The notes beneath the pieces were generated by a model. It was not told the origin of the DNA. It ran no database searches and was given only the letters and a program-made list of their open reading frames with translations. Shown here piece after piece: positions 1-6,492 of a stretch of DNA of 8,191 nt. The translations under genes and the position numbers were made by a program. Origin of the DNA: Burkholderiales bacterium (GTDB lineage Bacteria; Pseudomonadota; Gammaproteobacteria; Burkholderiales; Burkholderiaceae_C); NCBI GenBank assembly GCA_006227785.1, contig SBFU01000374.1, positions 1 through 8,191 of the forward strand. Reading direction: 5' to 3'. Within the stretch, counting starts at the first letter, position 1. The number at the start of each line of letters is the position of its first letter.

Positions 1-70
1 TATGGAATGCGGTCCGCCGACCGCCAAGCGCAGCCGCGCACGCCATGGCCGTTGGCAGACAAGTTGTGGG

Positions 71-101
71 TTTGTGCCGATGCTGTTGCATCAGGCACAA
101 A
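71..101. repeat. 13-bp imperfect hairpin beyond the desaturase terminator
   Basis: An inverted repeat has an outer 8-bp stem, TTTGTGCC (71-78) against GGCACAAA (94-101). It continues as an inner 5-bp stem, GATGC (79-83) against GCATC (88-92), with loop TGTT and one unpaired A at 93. Its right arm shares the A-run with the terminator at 98-128, so the two structures compete for the same bases. On neither strand is it followed by its own T-run, so it is not a standard rho-independent terminator. It could be a backup 3' structure, an operator for a gene left of the window, or a small repeat element. The function is unknown. Confidence 0.5.
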
Positions 102-128
102 AAAAAGGCGCTGCCACCGGCAGCGCCT
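98..128 (-). terminator. Rho-independent terminator of the desaturase gene
   Basis: Read on the minus strand, the desaturase stop codon at 149-151 is followed about 20 nt later by a perfect 9-bp GC-rich stem, GGCGCTGCC against GGCAGCGCC (107-115 and 119-127). The loop is 3 nt, and an extra A-T pair (106/128) closes the base. Eight consecutive T residues follow at once (106 down to 99). This is a textbook intrinsic terminator acting only on the minus strand, because the plus-strand side has no T-run. Confidence 0.93.
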
Positions 129-148
129 CTGATCGGCCATGAGCGGGT

Positions 149-1252
149 TCAGGCGATGGCGGGCTTGAAGTCGCTGGTCGGGCGCCCCTGGAAATCGGTC
201 CAGCAGCGGCGGGTGAAGTCATACAGCTTGCACTTGCGTGCGGTTTCAAAATACCAGCGCCAGGAGAAGCGCTGGATGATGATGCGACCGGGCAGCGTGT
301 CTTCGAGCAGCTTTTGTGCGTTCTTGAGCTTGTACAACGGCACGCTCATGTCCACGTGGTGAGCGGTGTGCTCCATGATGTGGTGCATCAGCGCGCCGAT
401 CTTCATCGGGAAGGGCAGGTGCACGGTGGTGGACACGAAGGGCGCGGCCTTGGCCCAGGCGTGCTTGTCGTCGTGCCACTGCACGGCGGTGTGGGTGTGG
501 TGCACATAGACCACAAAACCGATCATGGCGTTCCAGAACAGGAAGGGCACCACAAAGCCGTAGCCCACCAGGGCCAGCGCCGACTGGCCGGTGGCCCAGG
601 CAGCCACCAGCAGGCCAGCGATCCACAAGCCGGCGGTGGCAGTGACAAAGATACCGTCGCGCGTGAACTCGGGGCGGCTGGTGCCCATGTAGGTCTTGCG
701 CGGGAAATACATGCGGTTCCACCACATCTCGACCAGGTAGTACAGCGCCGGGCCCCAGCCGCTGCGGTAGATGCGCTCGAGCACGCGGCGACCGGGCGAG
801 AGGGCTTCGAACTCTTCCTTGGTCAGGGGCGCCCACACAAAGTCGACGCCCTTGAGGTTGGTGTAACCGTGGTGCACCACGTTGTGGCCGACTTCCCAGA
901 GGCTGTAGGGGGTGAGCGACGGGATCATGGCGATGCGGCCGAGCACGCGGTTGAGCTCACGGTGCGGGGTGTAGCTCTGATGGCAGGCGTCATGGCCAAT
1001 GATGAACAGACGGCCAATGACGAAGCCGGCGGCCAGGCCGCACAGCAGCTTGGCCCACCAGGCCTGCAACACGATGGTGCCGGCGATGAGACCGGCAAAG
1101 ACCAGCCAGTCGATGGCCAGCAGGGCAATGCCCCACGCGGTGCGTCGTTCGGCGATGGGGGTCAGCCAGCTGCGGATGACCTTGCGGTGCGGCAGCGGCT
1201 CACCCTGCGGGATCGGCCGAGGGGTCTCGATGACGGGGGGGTTCTGGGACAT
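149..1252 (-). CDS. Membrane fatty acid desaturase (di-iron, three histidine boxes)
   Basis: This is an integral-membrane, O2-dependent desaturase that inserts a double bond into acyl chains of membrane lipids, drawing electrons from a ferredoxin or cytochrome partner. Using the start at 1252 the protein is 367 aa. The three iron-ligand histidine boxes are present: HDACH at residues 87-91, HNVVHH at 123-128 and HTAHH at 295-299. Hydrophobic stretches lie around 41-64, 66-84, 202-218 and 226-251, which is the usual topology of the family (Pfam FA_desaturase). The regiospecificity (delta-9, delta-12 or omega-3) cannot be told from sequence alone. The start is uncertain. ATG at 1315 gives 388 aa and has GGAG 4 nt upstream, while ATG at 1252 has only a weak GAG. 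An even longer reading from 1366 would begin upstream of the predicted transcript start. A strong terminator follows, and a candidate FNR-type promoter precedes the gene, so it is probably monocistronic. Confidence 0.9.
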   Translation of the reverse strand: MSQNPPVIETPRPIPQGEPLPHRKVIRSWLTPIAERRTAWGIALLAIDWLVFAGLIAGTIVLQAWWAKLLCGLAAGFVIGRLFIIGHDACHQSYTPHRELNRVLGRIAMIPSLTPYSLWEVGHNVVHHGYTNLKGVDFVWAPLTKEEFEALSPGRRVLERIYRSGWGPALYYLVEMWWNRMYFPRKTYMGTSRPEFTRDGIFVTATAGLWIAGLLVAAWATGQSALALVGYGFVVPFLFWNAMIGFVVYVHHTHTAVQWHDDKHAWAKAAPFVSTTVHLPFPMKIGALMHHIMEHTAHHVDMSVPLYKLKNAQKLLEDTLPGRIIIQRFSWRWYFETARKCKLYDFTRRCWTDFQGRPTSDFKPAIA

Positions 1253-1366
1253 GGCAACTCGGGCGCGCAGGCCTGGCAACAGGGTATCGACCGCGCCGGG
1301 GTCGGCACGCGTCATGAAACTCCGGCGCAGGGTAAAACGGCCCGGGCACGCGGAACGGACGCCCAA

Positions 1367-1375
1367 ATGCTAACA
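1367..1375 (-). promoter_or_regulatory. Extended -10 promoter element for the desaturase
   Basis: The minus strand reads TG-T-TAGCAT, an extended -10 with TGn spacing and 4 of 6 matches to TATAAT. Transcription would begin near 1360. At the -35 distance the sequence is AGCCCG, nothing like TTGACA, which is typical of an activator-dependent promoter. The predicted start lies downstream of the ATG at 1366, so it rules that start out and leaves 1315 or 1252. Confidence 0.4.
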
Positions 1376-1391
1376 GCGTTTGCTTACATCG

Positions 1392-1411
1392 GGCTTGACA
1401 CAAGTCAAGCC
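1392..1411 (-). promoter_or_regulatory. FNR/ANR-like palindrome upstream of the desaturase
   Basis: A perfect 8-bp inverted repeat, GGCTTGAC and GTCAAGCC, flanks 4 nt and contains TTGAC-N4-GTCAA (1395-1408). This fits the general FNR/CRP-superfamily form TTGAT-N4-ATCAA with one allowed change per half-site. Its centre is 1401.5, about 41.5 bp upstream of the start of transcription predicted from the extended -10. That is the class II activator position. The element lies 5 bp beyond the dcd stop codon, so it could instead form a hairpin in the dcd mRNA, but no T-run follows it. A TetR-type lipid regulator operator is another possibility. Confidence 0.5.
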
Positions 1412-1416
1412 GGAGG

Positions 1417-1986
1417 TCAGGTCTTGGGCAGCGTCACCCCCACCTGCCCCTGGTACTTGCCACCCCGGTCCTTGTAGCTGGTCTCGCAGACCTCGTCACT
1501 TTCGAAAAACAGCACCTGGGCACAGCCTTCCCCTGCGTAGATCTTGGCCGGCAACGGGGTGGTGTTGGAAAACTCCAGCGTCACGTAGCCCTCCCACTCG
1601 GGCTCGAAGGGCGTGACGTTGACGATGATGCCGCAACGGGCATAGGTGCTCTTGCCCAGGCAGATGGTCAGCACATTGCGCGGGATGCGGAAGTATTCGA
1701 CCGTGCGGGCCAGGGCAAAACTGTTGGGCGGGATGATGCAGACATCGGACTGGATGTCGACGAAGCTTTTTTCGTCGAAGTTTTTCGGGTCCACCACTGT
1801 GCTGTGGATGTTGGTGAAGACCTTGAACTCCGGTGCGCAGCGGATGTCGTAGCCGTAGCTGCTGGTGCCGTAGCTGACGATTTTCTGGCCGGCCGCGTTC
1901 TGCCGGATCTGACCCGGCTCGAACGGCTCGATCATGCCGTGCTGCTCGGCCATGCGGCGGATCCATTTGTCGCTTTTGATGCTCAT
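1417..1986 (-). CDS. dcd: dCTP deaminase
   Basis: Dcd deaminates dCTP to dUTP in the cytosol, feeding dUTPase and thymidylate synthesis. The 189-aa length matches the betaproteobacterial and pseudomonad form of this trimeric enzyme. Visible motifs are SSYGYDIR at 42-49, the phosphate-binding GKSTYAR at 111-117 (equivalent to GRSSLAR in E. coli Dcd), the catalytic glutamate in TLEFSN (E138), and the C-terminal [11 protein letters not shown] (171-181). The start at 1986 gives the family-typical N-terminus MSIKSDKW, with GGAG 9 nt upstream. An upstream in-frame ATG at 2058 would add 24 unrelated residues and was rejected. The gene is divergent from the regulator-cydAB operon and runs toward the desaturase, with no intrinsic terminator between them. 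Confidence 0.96.
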   Translation of the reverse strand: MSIKSDKWIRRMAEQHGMIEPFEPGQIRQNAAGQKIVSYGTSSYGYDIRCAPEFKVFTNIHSTVVDPKNFDEKSFVDIQSDVCIIPPNSFALARTVEYFRIPRNVLTICLGKSTYARCGIIVNVTPFEPEWEGYVTLEFSNTTPLPAKIYAGEGCAQVLFFESDEVCETSYKDRGGKYQGQVGVTLPKT

Positions 1987-2019
1987 CGTGCTGTGCTCCG
2001 GCCAGGGGGATGGGTAGGG

Positions 2020-2025
2020 ATTGTA
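2020..2025 (-). promoter_or_regulatory. Candidate -10 box for dcd
   Basis: TACAAT on the minus strand matches TATAAT at 5 of 6 positions. It would start transcription near 2013, about 26 nt before the dcd ATG and just upstream of its GGAG ribosome site. No convincing -35 hexamer sits 16-18 bp upstream. Confidence 0.35.
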
Positions 2026-2064
2026 GGCAGCCCGGTGAAGGACATTTCCGCACGTCATTCATGG

Positions 2065-2093
2065 TTTTCAGGAATTTCTGAAAATTCAAGAAA
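2065..2093. promoter_or_regulatory. Overlapping palindromic operators before the regulator-cydAB operon
   Basis: The first element is TTTTCAG-N6-CTGAAAA (2065-2084). Its 7-bp arms are perfect and 18 of its 20 positions are symmetric. A second, weaker palindrome, TTTCT-N9-AGAAA (2075-2093), overlaps it with 7 of 9 pairs matching. The centres are 2074.5 and 2084, about 9.5 bp or one helical turn apart. The DNA is AT-rich in an otherwise GC-rich sequence and sits 16-44 bp before the regulator ATG, where it would cover a possible -10 (GAAAAT, 2080-2085). The likely ligand is the MarR/GbsR-type protein encoded next to it, as an autoregulatory and cydAB-controlling site. This is inferred from position and symmetry. 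Confidence 0.5.
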
Positions 2094-2108
2094 CTCTGGA
2101 GTCAGGCC

Positions 2109-2711
2109 ATGTCCGACACAAACACCCTCCCCTCCCTAAGCCGGGAGTTCATCAACCACTTTGGCGAGATGGGCAGCCGCTGGGGCATCAACCGGACGGT
2201 GGGTCAGATCTACGCCCTGCTGTTCGTCTCGCAGCGCGCCCTCAACGCCGACGAGATCGGTGATGCGCTGGGCTTCTCACGCTCCAACGTGTCCATGGGT
2301 CTCAAGGAATTGCAGGCCTGGCGGCTGGTGCGCCTGCGCCACCACCCCGGCGACCGGCGCGAGTATTTCGAGGCGCCCGAGGATGTGTGGGAGATTTTTC
2401 GGGTGCTGGCCACCGAGCGCCGCCGCCGCGAGATCGAACCGACGCTGTCCATGCTGCGCAGCGCCTTGCTGGTGACACCGGACAACGAGGCCGAGCGGCA
2501 CGCCCAGACCCGCATGCGCGAAATGCACGACCTGATCGAGCGGCTGATGTCCTGGTTCGATGAGGTACAGAAACTGCAACCCGAAACCGCGCTGCAACTG
2601 ATGGACCTGGGCTCCAAGGTGACCAAGGTGCTGGAGATGCGCGACGCACTGACCGGGCGCAACCGCAGCCGCAAAGCGGCCGAACGCCCGGCCGACGGCA
2701 CCCACAACTGA
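2109..2711 (+). CDS. GbsR/MarR-family transcriptional regulator of the cydAB operon
   Basis: This 200-aa cytosolic DNA-binding protein has a winged helix-turn-helix at about residues 28-88. The recognition region is LNADEIGDALGFSRSNVSMGL (split around residues 45-65) and the wing is RLRHHPGDRREYF (75-87). A helical C-terminal half (92-180) probably mediates dimerisation, and a basic, polar tail follows. Proteins of this type are annotated as GbsR-like, after the Bacillus glycine-betaine regulator, but nothing here points to betaine sensing. GGAG lies 7 nt before the ATG, and the stop codon is 23 bp before cydA, so the three genes should form one transcript. The gene's place suggests it controls cytochrome bd expression, perhaps in response to a respiratory signal. 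No cysteine is present in the protein, which argues against a thiol or iron-sulfur redox switch. The ligand is unknown. Confidence 0.87.
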   Translation: MSDTNTLPSLSREFINHFGEMGSRWGINRTVGQIYALLFVSQRALNADEIGDALGFSRSNVSMGLKELQAWRLVRLRHHPGDRREYFEAPEDVWEIFRVLATERRRREIEPTLSMLRSALLVTPDNEAERHAQTRMREMHDLIERLMSWFDEVQKLQPETALQLMDLGSKVTKVLEMRDALTGRNRSRKAAERPADGTHN

Positions 2712-2734
2712 AGAAGGCACGAAGGACACTGACC

Positions 2735-4099
2735 ATGGAACTCGACACCCTGCTGCTGTCGCGCATCCAGTTCGCTGCGAACATCAGCTTCCACATCCTT
2801 TTCCCGACCATCACCATCGCGCTGTGCTGGTTCCTGCTGTTTTTCCGCATCCGCTTCGTTCAGACGCGTGACACGGCCTGGGAAGAGGCGTACTACTTCT
2901 GGACCAAGGTGTTCGCCCTGACCTTTGCGCTGGGGGTGGTCTCGGGCATCGTCATGAGCTTCCAGTTCGGCACCAACTGGCCCGGGTTCATGGAAAGAAC
3001 CGGCAACATCGCCGGGCCGCTGCTGGGCTACGAGGTGCTGACCGCCTTTTTCCTGGAGGCCAGTTTCCTGGGCATCATGCTGTTCGGACGCGGCCGCGTG
3101 AGCGAACGCGTACATCTGGTGGCCACCGCGCTGGTGGCCCTGGGCACCACCATGTCCGCGTTCTGGATCCTCAGTCTGAACTCGTGGATGCAGACACCGG
3201 CCGGATTCGAGATCGTCAACGGCGAGTTCATGCCGACCGACTGGATGGCGATCGTGTTCAACCCGTCCTTTCCTTACCGGCTGTCGCACAAACTGCTGGC
3301 CTCGGGACTGACGGCCTCGTTCCTGATCGCCGGTCTGTGCGCCTGGCAACTGATCAAGGGCAGCGCGACACGGGGCACCCACAAGGCCATGCGCTCGGCG
3401 GTGTTCGCCGCCGCCCTGATTGCGCCGGTACAGATCTTCGTGGGCGACCTGCACGGCCTGAACACACTGGAACACCAGCCCGCCAAGATCGCGGCCATGG
3501 AAGGCATCTGGGAGACCGAGCGCGGCGCTCCGCTCACCCTGATCGGCATTCCTGACGAAGAGGAGCGCACCACCCATTTCGCGGTCAAGATTCCCAAACT
3601 GGCCAGCCTCATCCTGACCCACGAATGGGACGGGGAAATCAAGGGCATCAACGAATTCGAGGGTGAACACCCGCCGGTGGCGCCGGTGTTCTATGCCTTC
3701 CGGATCATGGTCGGCATGGGCACCCTGATGCTGCTGGTCGCGGTGTTCGCGGCCTGGAAGCTGTGGCCGCAACGCCGCCACGTTGATACCACCCTGCCCC
3801 GTCCGCTGCTGTGGGTGCTCTCGGGCATGGCGTTCTCGGGCTGGGTGGCCACGCTGGCGGGCTGGTACGTGACCGAGATCGGTCGGCAGCCCTTCGTGGT
3901 CTACGGCTTGCTGCGCACGGCCGACACCGCCACGCAGATCGCCTCGCCCTGGGTGGCGCTGACCCTGACCGCCTACCTGGTCGTCTATGGCCTGCTGCTG
4001 GTGACCTATGTCGGCGTGCTCAAGTACATGGCCGAGAACCCGGTCAAGCATGCTGGCGTGCCCGCCGCGGGCGCCCAGCTGGGCAAGGCAGGAGCCTGA
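2735..4099 (+). CDS. cydA: Cytochrome bd-type quinol oxidase subunit I (CIO-like)
   Basis: CydA is the haem-carrying subunit of the cytoplasmic-membrane bd oxidase, which oxidises quinol and reduces O2 to water without pumping protons. The 454-aa protein is shorter than E. coli CydA (522 aa) because the Q-loop lacks the C-terminal insertion. That is the short-loop form found in the Pseudomonas cyanide-insensitive oxidase CioA. Expected ligands are visible: His20 (haem b595/d side), Glu100 and Glu108 in GYEVLTAFFLEAS, His185 and Met325 (haem b558), and quinol-site Lys251 and Glu256 in PAKIAAMEG. The GRQP motif is at 384-387. AAGGA lies 8 nt before the ATG. The gene is co-oriented with cydB, with 2 bp between stop and start. 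Confidence 0.97.
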   Translation: MELDTLLLSRIQFAANISFHILFPTITIALCWFLLFFRIRFVQTRDTAWEEAYYFWTKVFALTFALGVVSGIVMSFQFGTNWPGFMERTGNIAGPLLGYEVLTAFFLEASFLGIMLFGRGRVSERVHLVATALVALGTTMSAFWILSLNSWMQTPAGFEIVNGEFMPTDWMAIVFNPSFPYRLSHKLLASGLTASFLIAGLCAWQLIKGSATRGTHKAMRSAVFAAALIAPVQIFVGDLHGLNTLEHQPAKIAAMEGIWETERGAPLTLIGIPDEEERTTHFAVKIPKLASLILTHEWDGEIKGINEFEGEHPPVAPVFYAFRIMVGMGTLMLLVAVFAAWKLWPQRRHVDTTLPRPLLWVLSGMAFSGWVATLAGWYVTEIGRQPFVVYGLLRTADTATQIASPWVALTLTAYLVVYGLLLVTYVGVLKYMAENPVKHAGVPAAGAQLGKAGA

Positions 4100-4101
4100 A
4101 C

Positions 4102-5103
4102 ATGCCCGCCTGGTCCGAACTCCTGCCCCTGGTCTTCATGGCCGTCATGGGCCTGTCGCTGCTGGCCTATGTGATCCTCGATGGTTACGACCTGGGCGTT
4201 GGCCTGCTGCTGCCGTTGGGTCATGATGACCAGAAAGACACCATGATCAGCAGCATCGGCCCGTTCTGGGATGCGAACGAGACCTGGCTGGTGCTGGGTG
4301 TGGGTGTGCTGCTGGTTGCCTTTCCGAAGGCACACGGCATCGTCCTGCAGGCGCTGTACCTCCCGGTGGCCATCATGCTGATCGGTCTGATCCTGCGCGG
4401 CGTGGCCTTCGACTTCCGGGTCAAGGCGCCCCTGCCCTACAAGCCGTTCTGGAACCGCACCTTCTTCGCCGGCTCGGCCACGGCAGCCGGTGCCCAGGGC
4501 TGGATGCTGGGCAGCTACATCACCGGCTTTGACCATGGTCTGCTGGGTTGGGCCTTCAGCCTCGGCGTGGCGGTGACACTGCCGGCCGCCTATGCCCTGC
4601 TGGGGGCGGGCTGGCTGATCATGAAGACCGAGGGCGAGCTGCAGACCCGGGCCGTGGGCTGGGCACGGCGTGCCCTGTGGCCGATGGCCGCGGGGCTGGC
4701 GGTGATCTCGGCGGCCACGCCACTGGTCCATGAGGCGGTGGTCGAGAAGTGGTTCGGCATGCCCCAGGTGTTTGCCCTGCTGCCGGTGCCGCTGGTGTGT
4801 GCCTCGGCTCTGCTGGCGATCTGGTGGGTAAGCACACGCCCGGCCGTGGTCGCAGCCGGCTACGGCTGGCTGGTGTTTGCCAACACCGTGCTGGTCTTTG
4901 TGCTGGCCTTCTTCGGGCTGGCCTACAGCATCCTGCCCGACATCGTCATCGGCCAGCTGACCGTGTGGGAAGCCGCCGCAGCCACCGAGTCGCTGACAGT
5001 GATTTTCATCGGGACCGCCATCACGCTGCCGGTGATCATCGGCTACACGGTCTTCATGTACCGGGTGTTCTGGGGCAAGGCGCGCAGCCTGAGCTACGGT
5101 TGA
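4102..5103 (+). CDS. cydB: Cytochrome bd-type quinol oxidase subunit II (CIO-like)
   Basis: CydB is the second membrane subunit of the bd oxidase and pairs with CydA. The 333-aa length fits CioB-type proteins and is shorter than E. coli CydB (379 aa). Conserved signatures are LDGYDLGVG (26-34) and GPFWDANETWLVLG (53-66), followed by about eight hydrophobic segments. The start at 4102 is supported by AGGAG 7 nt upstream inside the end of cydA, and by the family-typical N-terminus. A longer in-frame reading from 3811 overlaps cydA and is rejected. No small CydX/CioZ-like gene follows, and cydDC assembly genes are not in the window. The last 10 bp overlap the convergent guaD gene, so no terminator separates the two. 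Confidence 0.97.
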   Translation: MPAWSELLPLVFMAVMGLSLLAYVILDGYDLGVGLLLPLGHDDQKDTMISSIGPFWDANETWLVLGVGVLLVAFPKAHGIVLQALYLPVAIMLIGLILRGVAFDFRVKAPLPYKPFWNRTFFAGSATAAGAQGWMLGSYITGFDHGLLGWAFSLGVAVTLPAAYALLGAGWLIMKTEGELQTRAVGWARRALWPMAAGLAVISAATPLVHEAVVEKWFGMPQVFALLPVPLVCASALLAIWWVSTRPAVVAAGYGWLVFANTVLVFVLAFFGLAYSILPDIVIGQLTVWEAAAATESLTVIFIGTAITLPVIIGYTVFMYRVFWGKARSLSYG

Positions 5104-6383
5104 ACCTGGCCGGCGATGACCGTGCGCCGGACGGCCCGGTCGTCGCCCAGAACAATGAAGGCAAAGAGCAGTTCATCGAGGCTGGCCGCCTGCTGGGTGC
5201 GGCGGGCCAGCAGCGGCGTGGCCTGAGGGTCCAGCACGACGAAGTCGGCTTCACAACCTGGCTGCAGGTTGCCCACCACGCCCTCCAGACCCAGGGCCGC
5301 CGCGGCGCCGGTGGTGTGCTGCCACCACAGCCGACCGGGCGCCAGGCTGATGCCCGGCTTGCTCAGCCCCTCGCGCCCCACGTAGTAGGCGGCCAGCATG
5401 GTGTGGAAAGGTGAGAGACTGGTACCGCCACCGACGTCGCTGGCCAGGCCGTACTTCATGCCAGCCGCATCGGCGGCGGCGTAGTCAAAGAAACCGCTGC
5501 CCAGAAACAGGTTGCTGGTGGGGCTGATGGCCGCGGCCGACCCGGTGCGGGCCATCAAGGCGCGGTCCTGTTCGTCGAACCAGATGCAGTGGGCGTACAG
5601 AGCGCGCTCGCGCAGCAGACCAAAGTCACCGTACACCGACAGGTAACTTCGCGCCGAAGGATACAACTCGGCCACCCAGCGCACCTCGTCGCGGTTTTCT
5701 GCCACGTGCGACTGGATCCAGACGTCCGGGTACTTCGCGGCCAGTTCGCCGGCACCGCGCAATTGGGCGTCAGTGCAGCTGGGTGCAAAGCGCGGGGTGA
5801 TGGCATAGCCCAGGCGATCGACCCCGTGCCAGCGCCGAATCAGGCTTTCGGTGTCGATCAGGCTCTGTTCGGTCTGGTCGCGCACGCCGTCGGGGCTGTG
5901 GCGGTCCTGCAGGCACTTGCCGGTGATGAAGCGCAGGCCACGCTCGCGCGCGGCCTCGAAGGCCGCATCCACCGAAGCCGGATGCGAGGTGGAAAAGGTC
6001 AGCGCGGTGGTCACGCCATGGCGGGTCAGCTCGTCGAAGAAGAAGTCCGCCACGCCGCGGGCATAGACCTTGTCGGCGAAGCGCGATTCGTGCGGAAAAG
6101 TGTAGTTCTCCAGCCAGGGCAGCAGCCCGTCGGCCGGTGAGCCGATCACGTCCGTTTGGGGATAGTGCACGTGCAGGTCGACGAACCCCGGCGCGATGAG
6201 GCATCCGCGCAGGTCCTCCACCGCCACCCCGGCAAACCGGTCGATCAGGCTGCCATGGTCGCCGACGGCGCGCACCACCGTCCGGCCCTGGGCGTCCGGA
6301 CCCACGACCAGCAGGCCGTCGTTGTCATAGACAGCCTGTTGTTGTTCGTTGAAGCGCAACAGTGCGCCACGATACGCTTTCAT
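5094..6383 (-). CDS. guaD: Guanine deaminase
   Basis: GuaD is a zinc amidohydrolase that deaminates guanine to xanthine in the cytosol, the entry step to guanine breakdown or salvage. The 429-aa protein has the full amidohydrolase set: HVH at 71-73, His226 and Glu229 in SHVAEN, His265 in YAHC, and Asp316 in ASDVGGG. Substrate-pocket motifs typical of guanine deaminases are also present: PQTDVIGSPADGLLPWLENYTFPHE (split around 75-99), TPRFAPSCT (196-204) and SPTSNLFLGSG (287-297). Its start has no strong Shine-Dalgarno sequence, only GCGGG very close to the ATG. It lies 109 bp downstream of the BMP binding-protein gene on the same strand, in a purine block. Its stop codon TAG lies inside the end of cydB. 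Confidence 0.96.
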   Translation of the reverse strand: MKAYRGALLRFNEQQQAVYDNDGLLVVGPDAQGRTVVRAVGDHGSLIDRFAGVAVEDLRGCLIAPGFVDLHVHYPQTDVIGSPADGLLPWLENYTFPHESRFADKVYARGVADFFFDELTRHGVTTALTFSTSHPASVDAAFEAARERGLRFITGKCLQDRHSPDGVRDQTEQSLIDTESLIRRWHGVDRLGYAITPRFAPSCTDAQLRGAGELAAKYPDVWIQSHVAENRDEVRWVAELYPSARSYLSVYGDFGLLRERALYAHCIWFDEQDRALMARTGSAAAISPTSNLFLGSGFFDYAAADAAGMKYGLASDVGGGTSLSPFHTMLAAYYVGREGLSKPGISLAPGRLWWQHTTGAAAALGLEGVVGNLQPGCEADFVVLDPQATPLLARRTQQAASLDELLFAFIVLGDDRAVRRTVIAGQVQP

Positions 6384-6454
6384 GCCCGCAGCTTAGCGGA
6401 GAAGGCCCCAAAGGCCCATACGCATTCGCCGATGGCGTGCATTCGGACACACCA

Positions 6455-6481
6455 GCGGCCGGCCGAAGGCCGCGCGCGGCC
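6455..6481. repeat. Nested GC-only palindromes between the binding-protein gene and guaD
   Basis: Within 27 bp lie a perfect 14-bp palindrome (GGCCGCG-CGCGGCC, 6468-6481) and an overlapping 6-bp-arm inverted repeat (GCGGCC at 6455-6460 and GGCCGC at 6468-6473), with a smaller GGCC-GAA-GGCC hairpin inside. On the minus strand this is 12-38 nt after the stop of the binding-protein gene, so it could form an mRNA 3' structure. No T-run follows, so it is not a standard terminator. Confidence 0.45.
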
Positions 6482-6492
6482 GCCGGGCAGGG

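Noticed and set aside
9..24. Small inverted repeat GCGGTC-N4-GACCGC at the left edge
   Set aside because: Six-base arms without a T-run or gene context are common by chance in GC-rich DNA.
1392..1411. Intrinsic terminator for dcd
   Set aside because: The stem is perfect, but neither strand has a T-run after it. The TTGAC-N4-GTCAA core and its promoter spacing fit a binding site better.
314..1477. Long plus-strand open frame opposite the desaturase
   Set aside because: It lies antisense to a clear desaturase with all three histidine boxes. Its translation is low-complexity, rich in His, Gly, Gln and Val, as expected of the reverse frame of GC-rich DNA.
2210..4051. 613-aa minus-strand open frame opposite the regulator and cydA
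   Set aside because: It is antisense to two well-supported genes and its translation is rich in Gln, His, Arg and Gly with no recognisable domain.
5104..5250. Possible small CydX/CioZ gene after cydB
   Set aside because: The only short plus-strand reading (ATG near 5114) is antisense to conserved guaD sequence, lacks a ribosome site and has no membrane segment.
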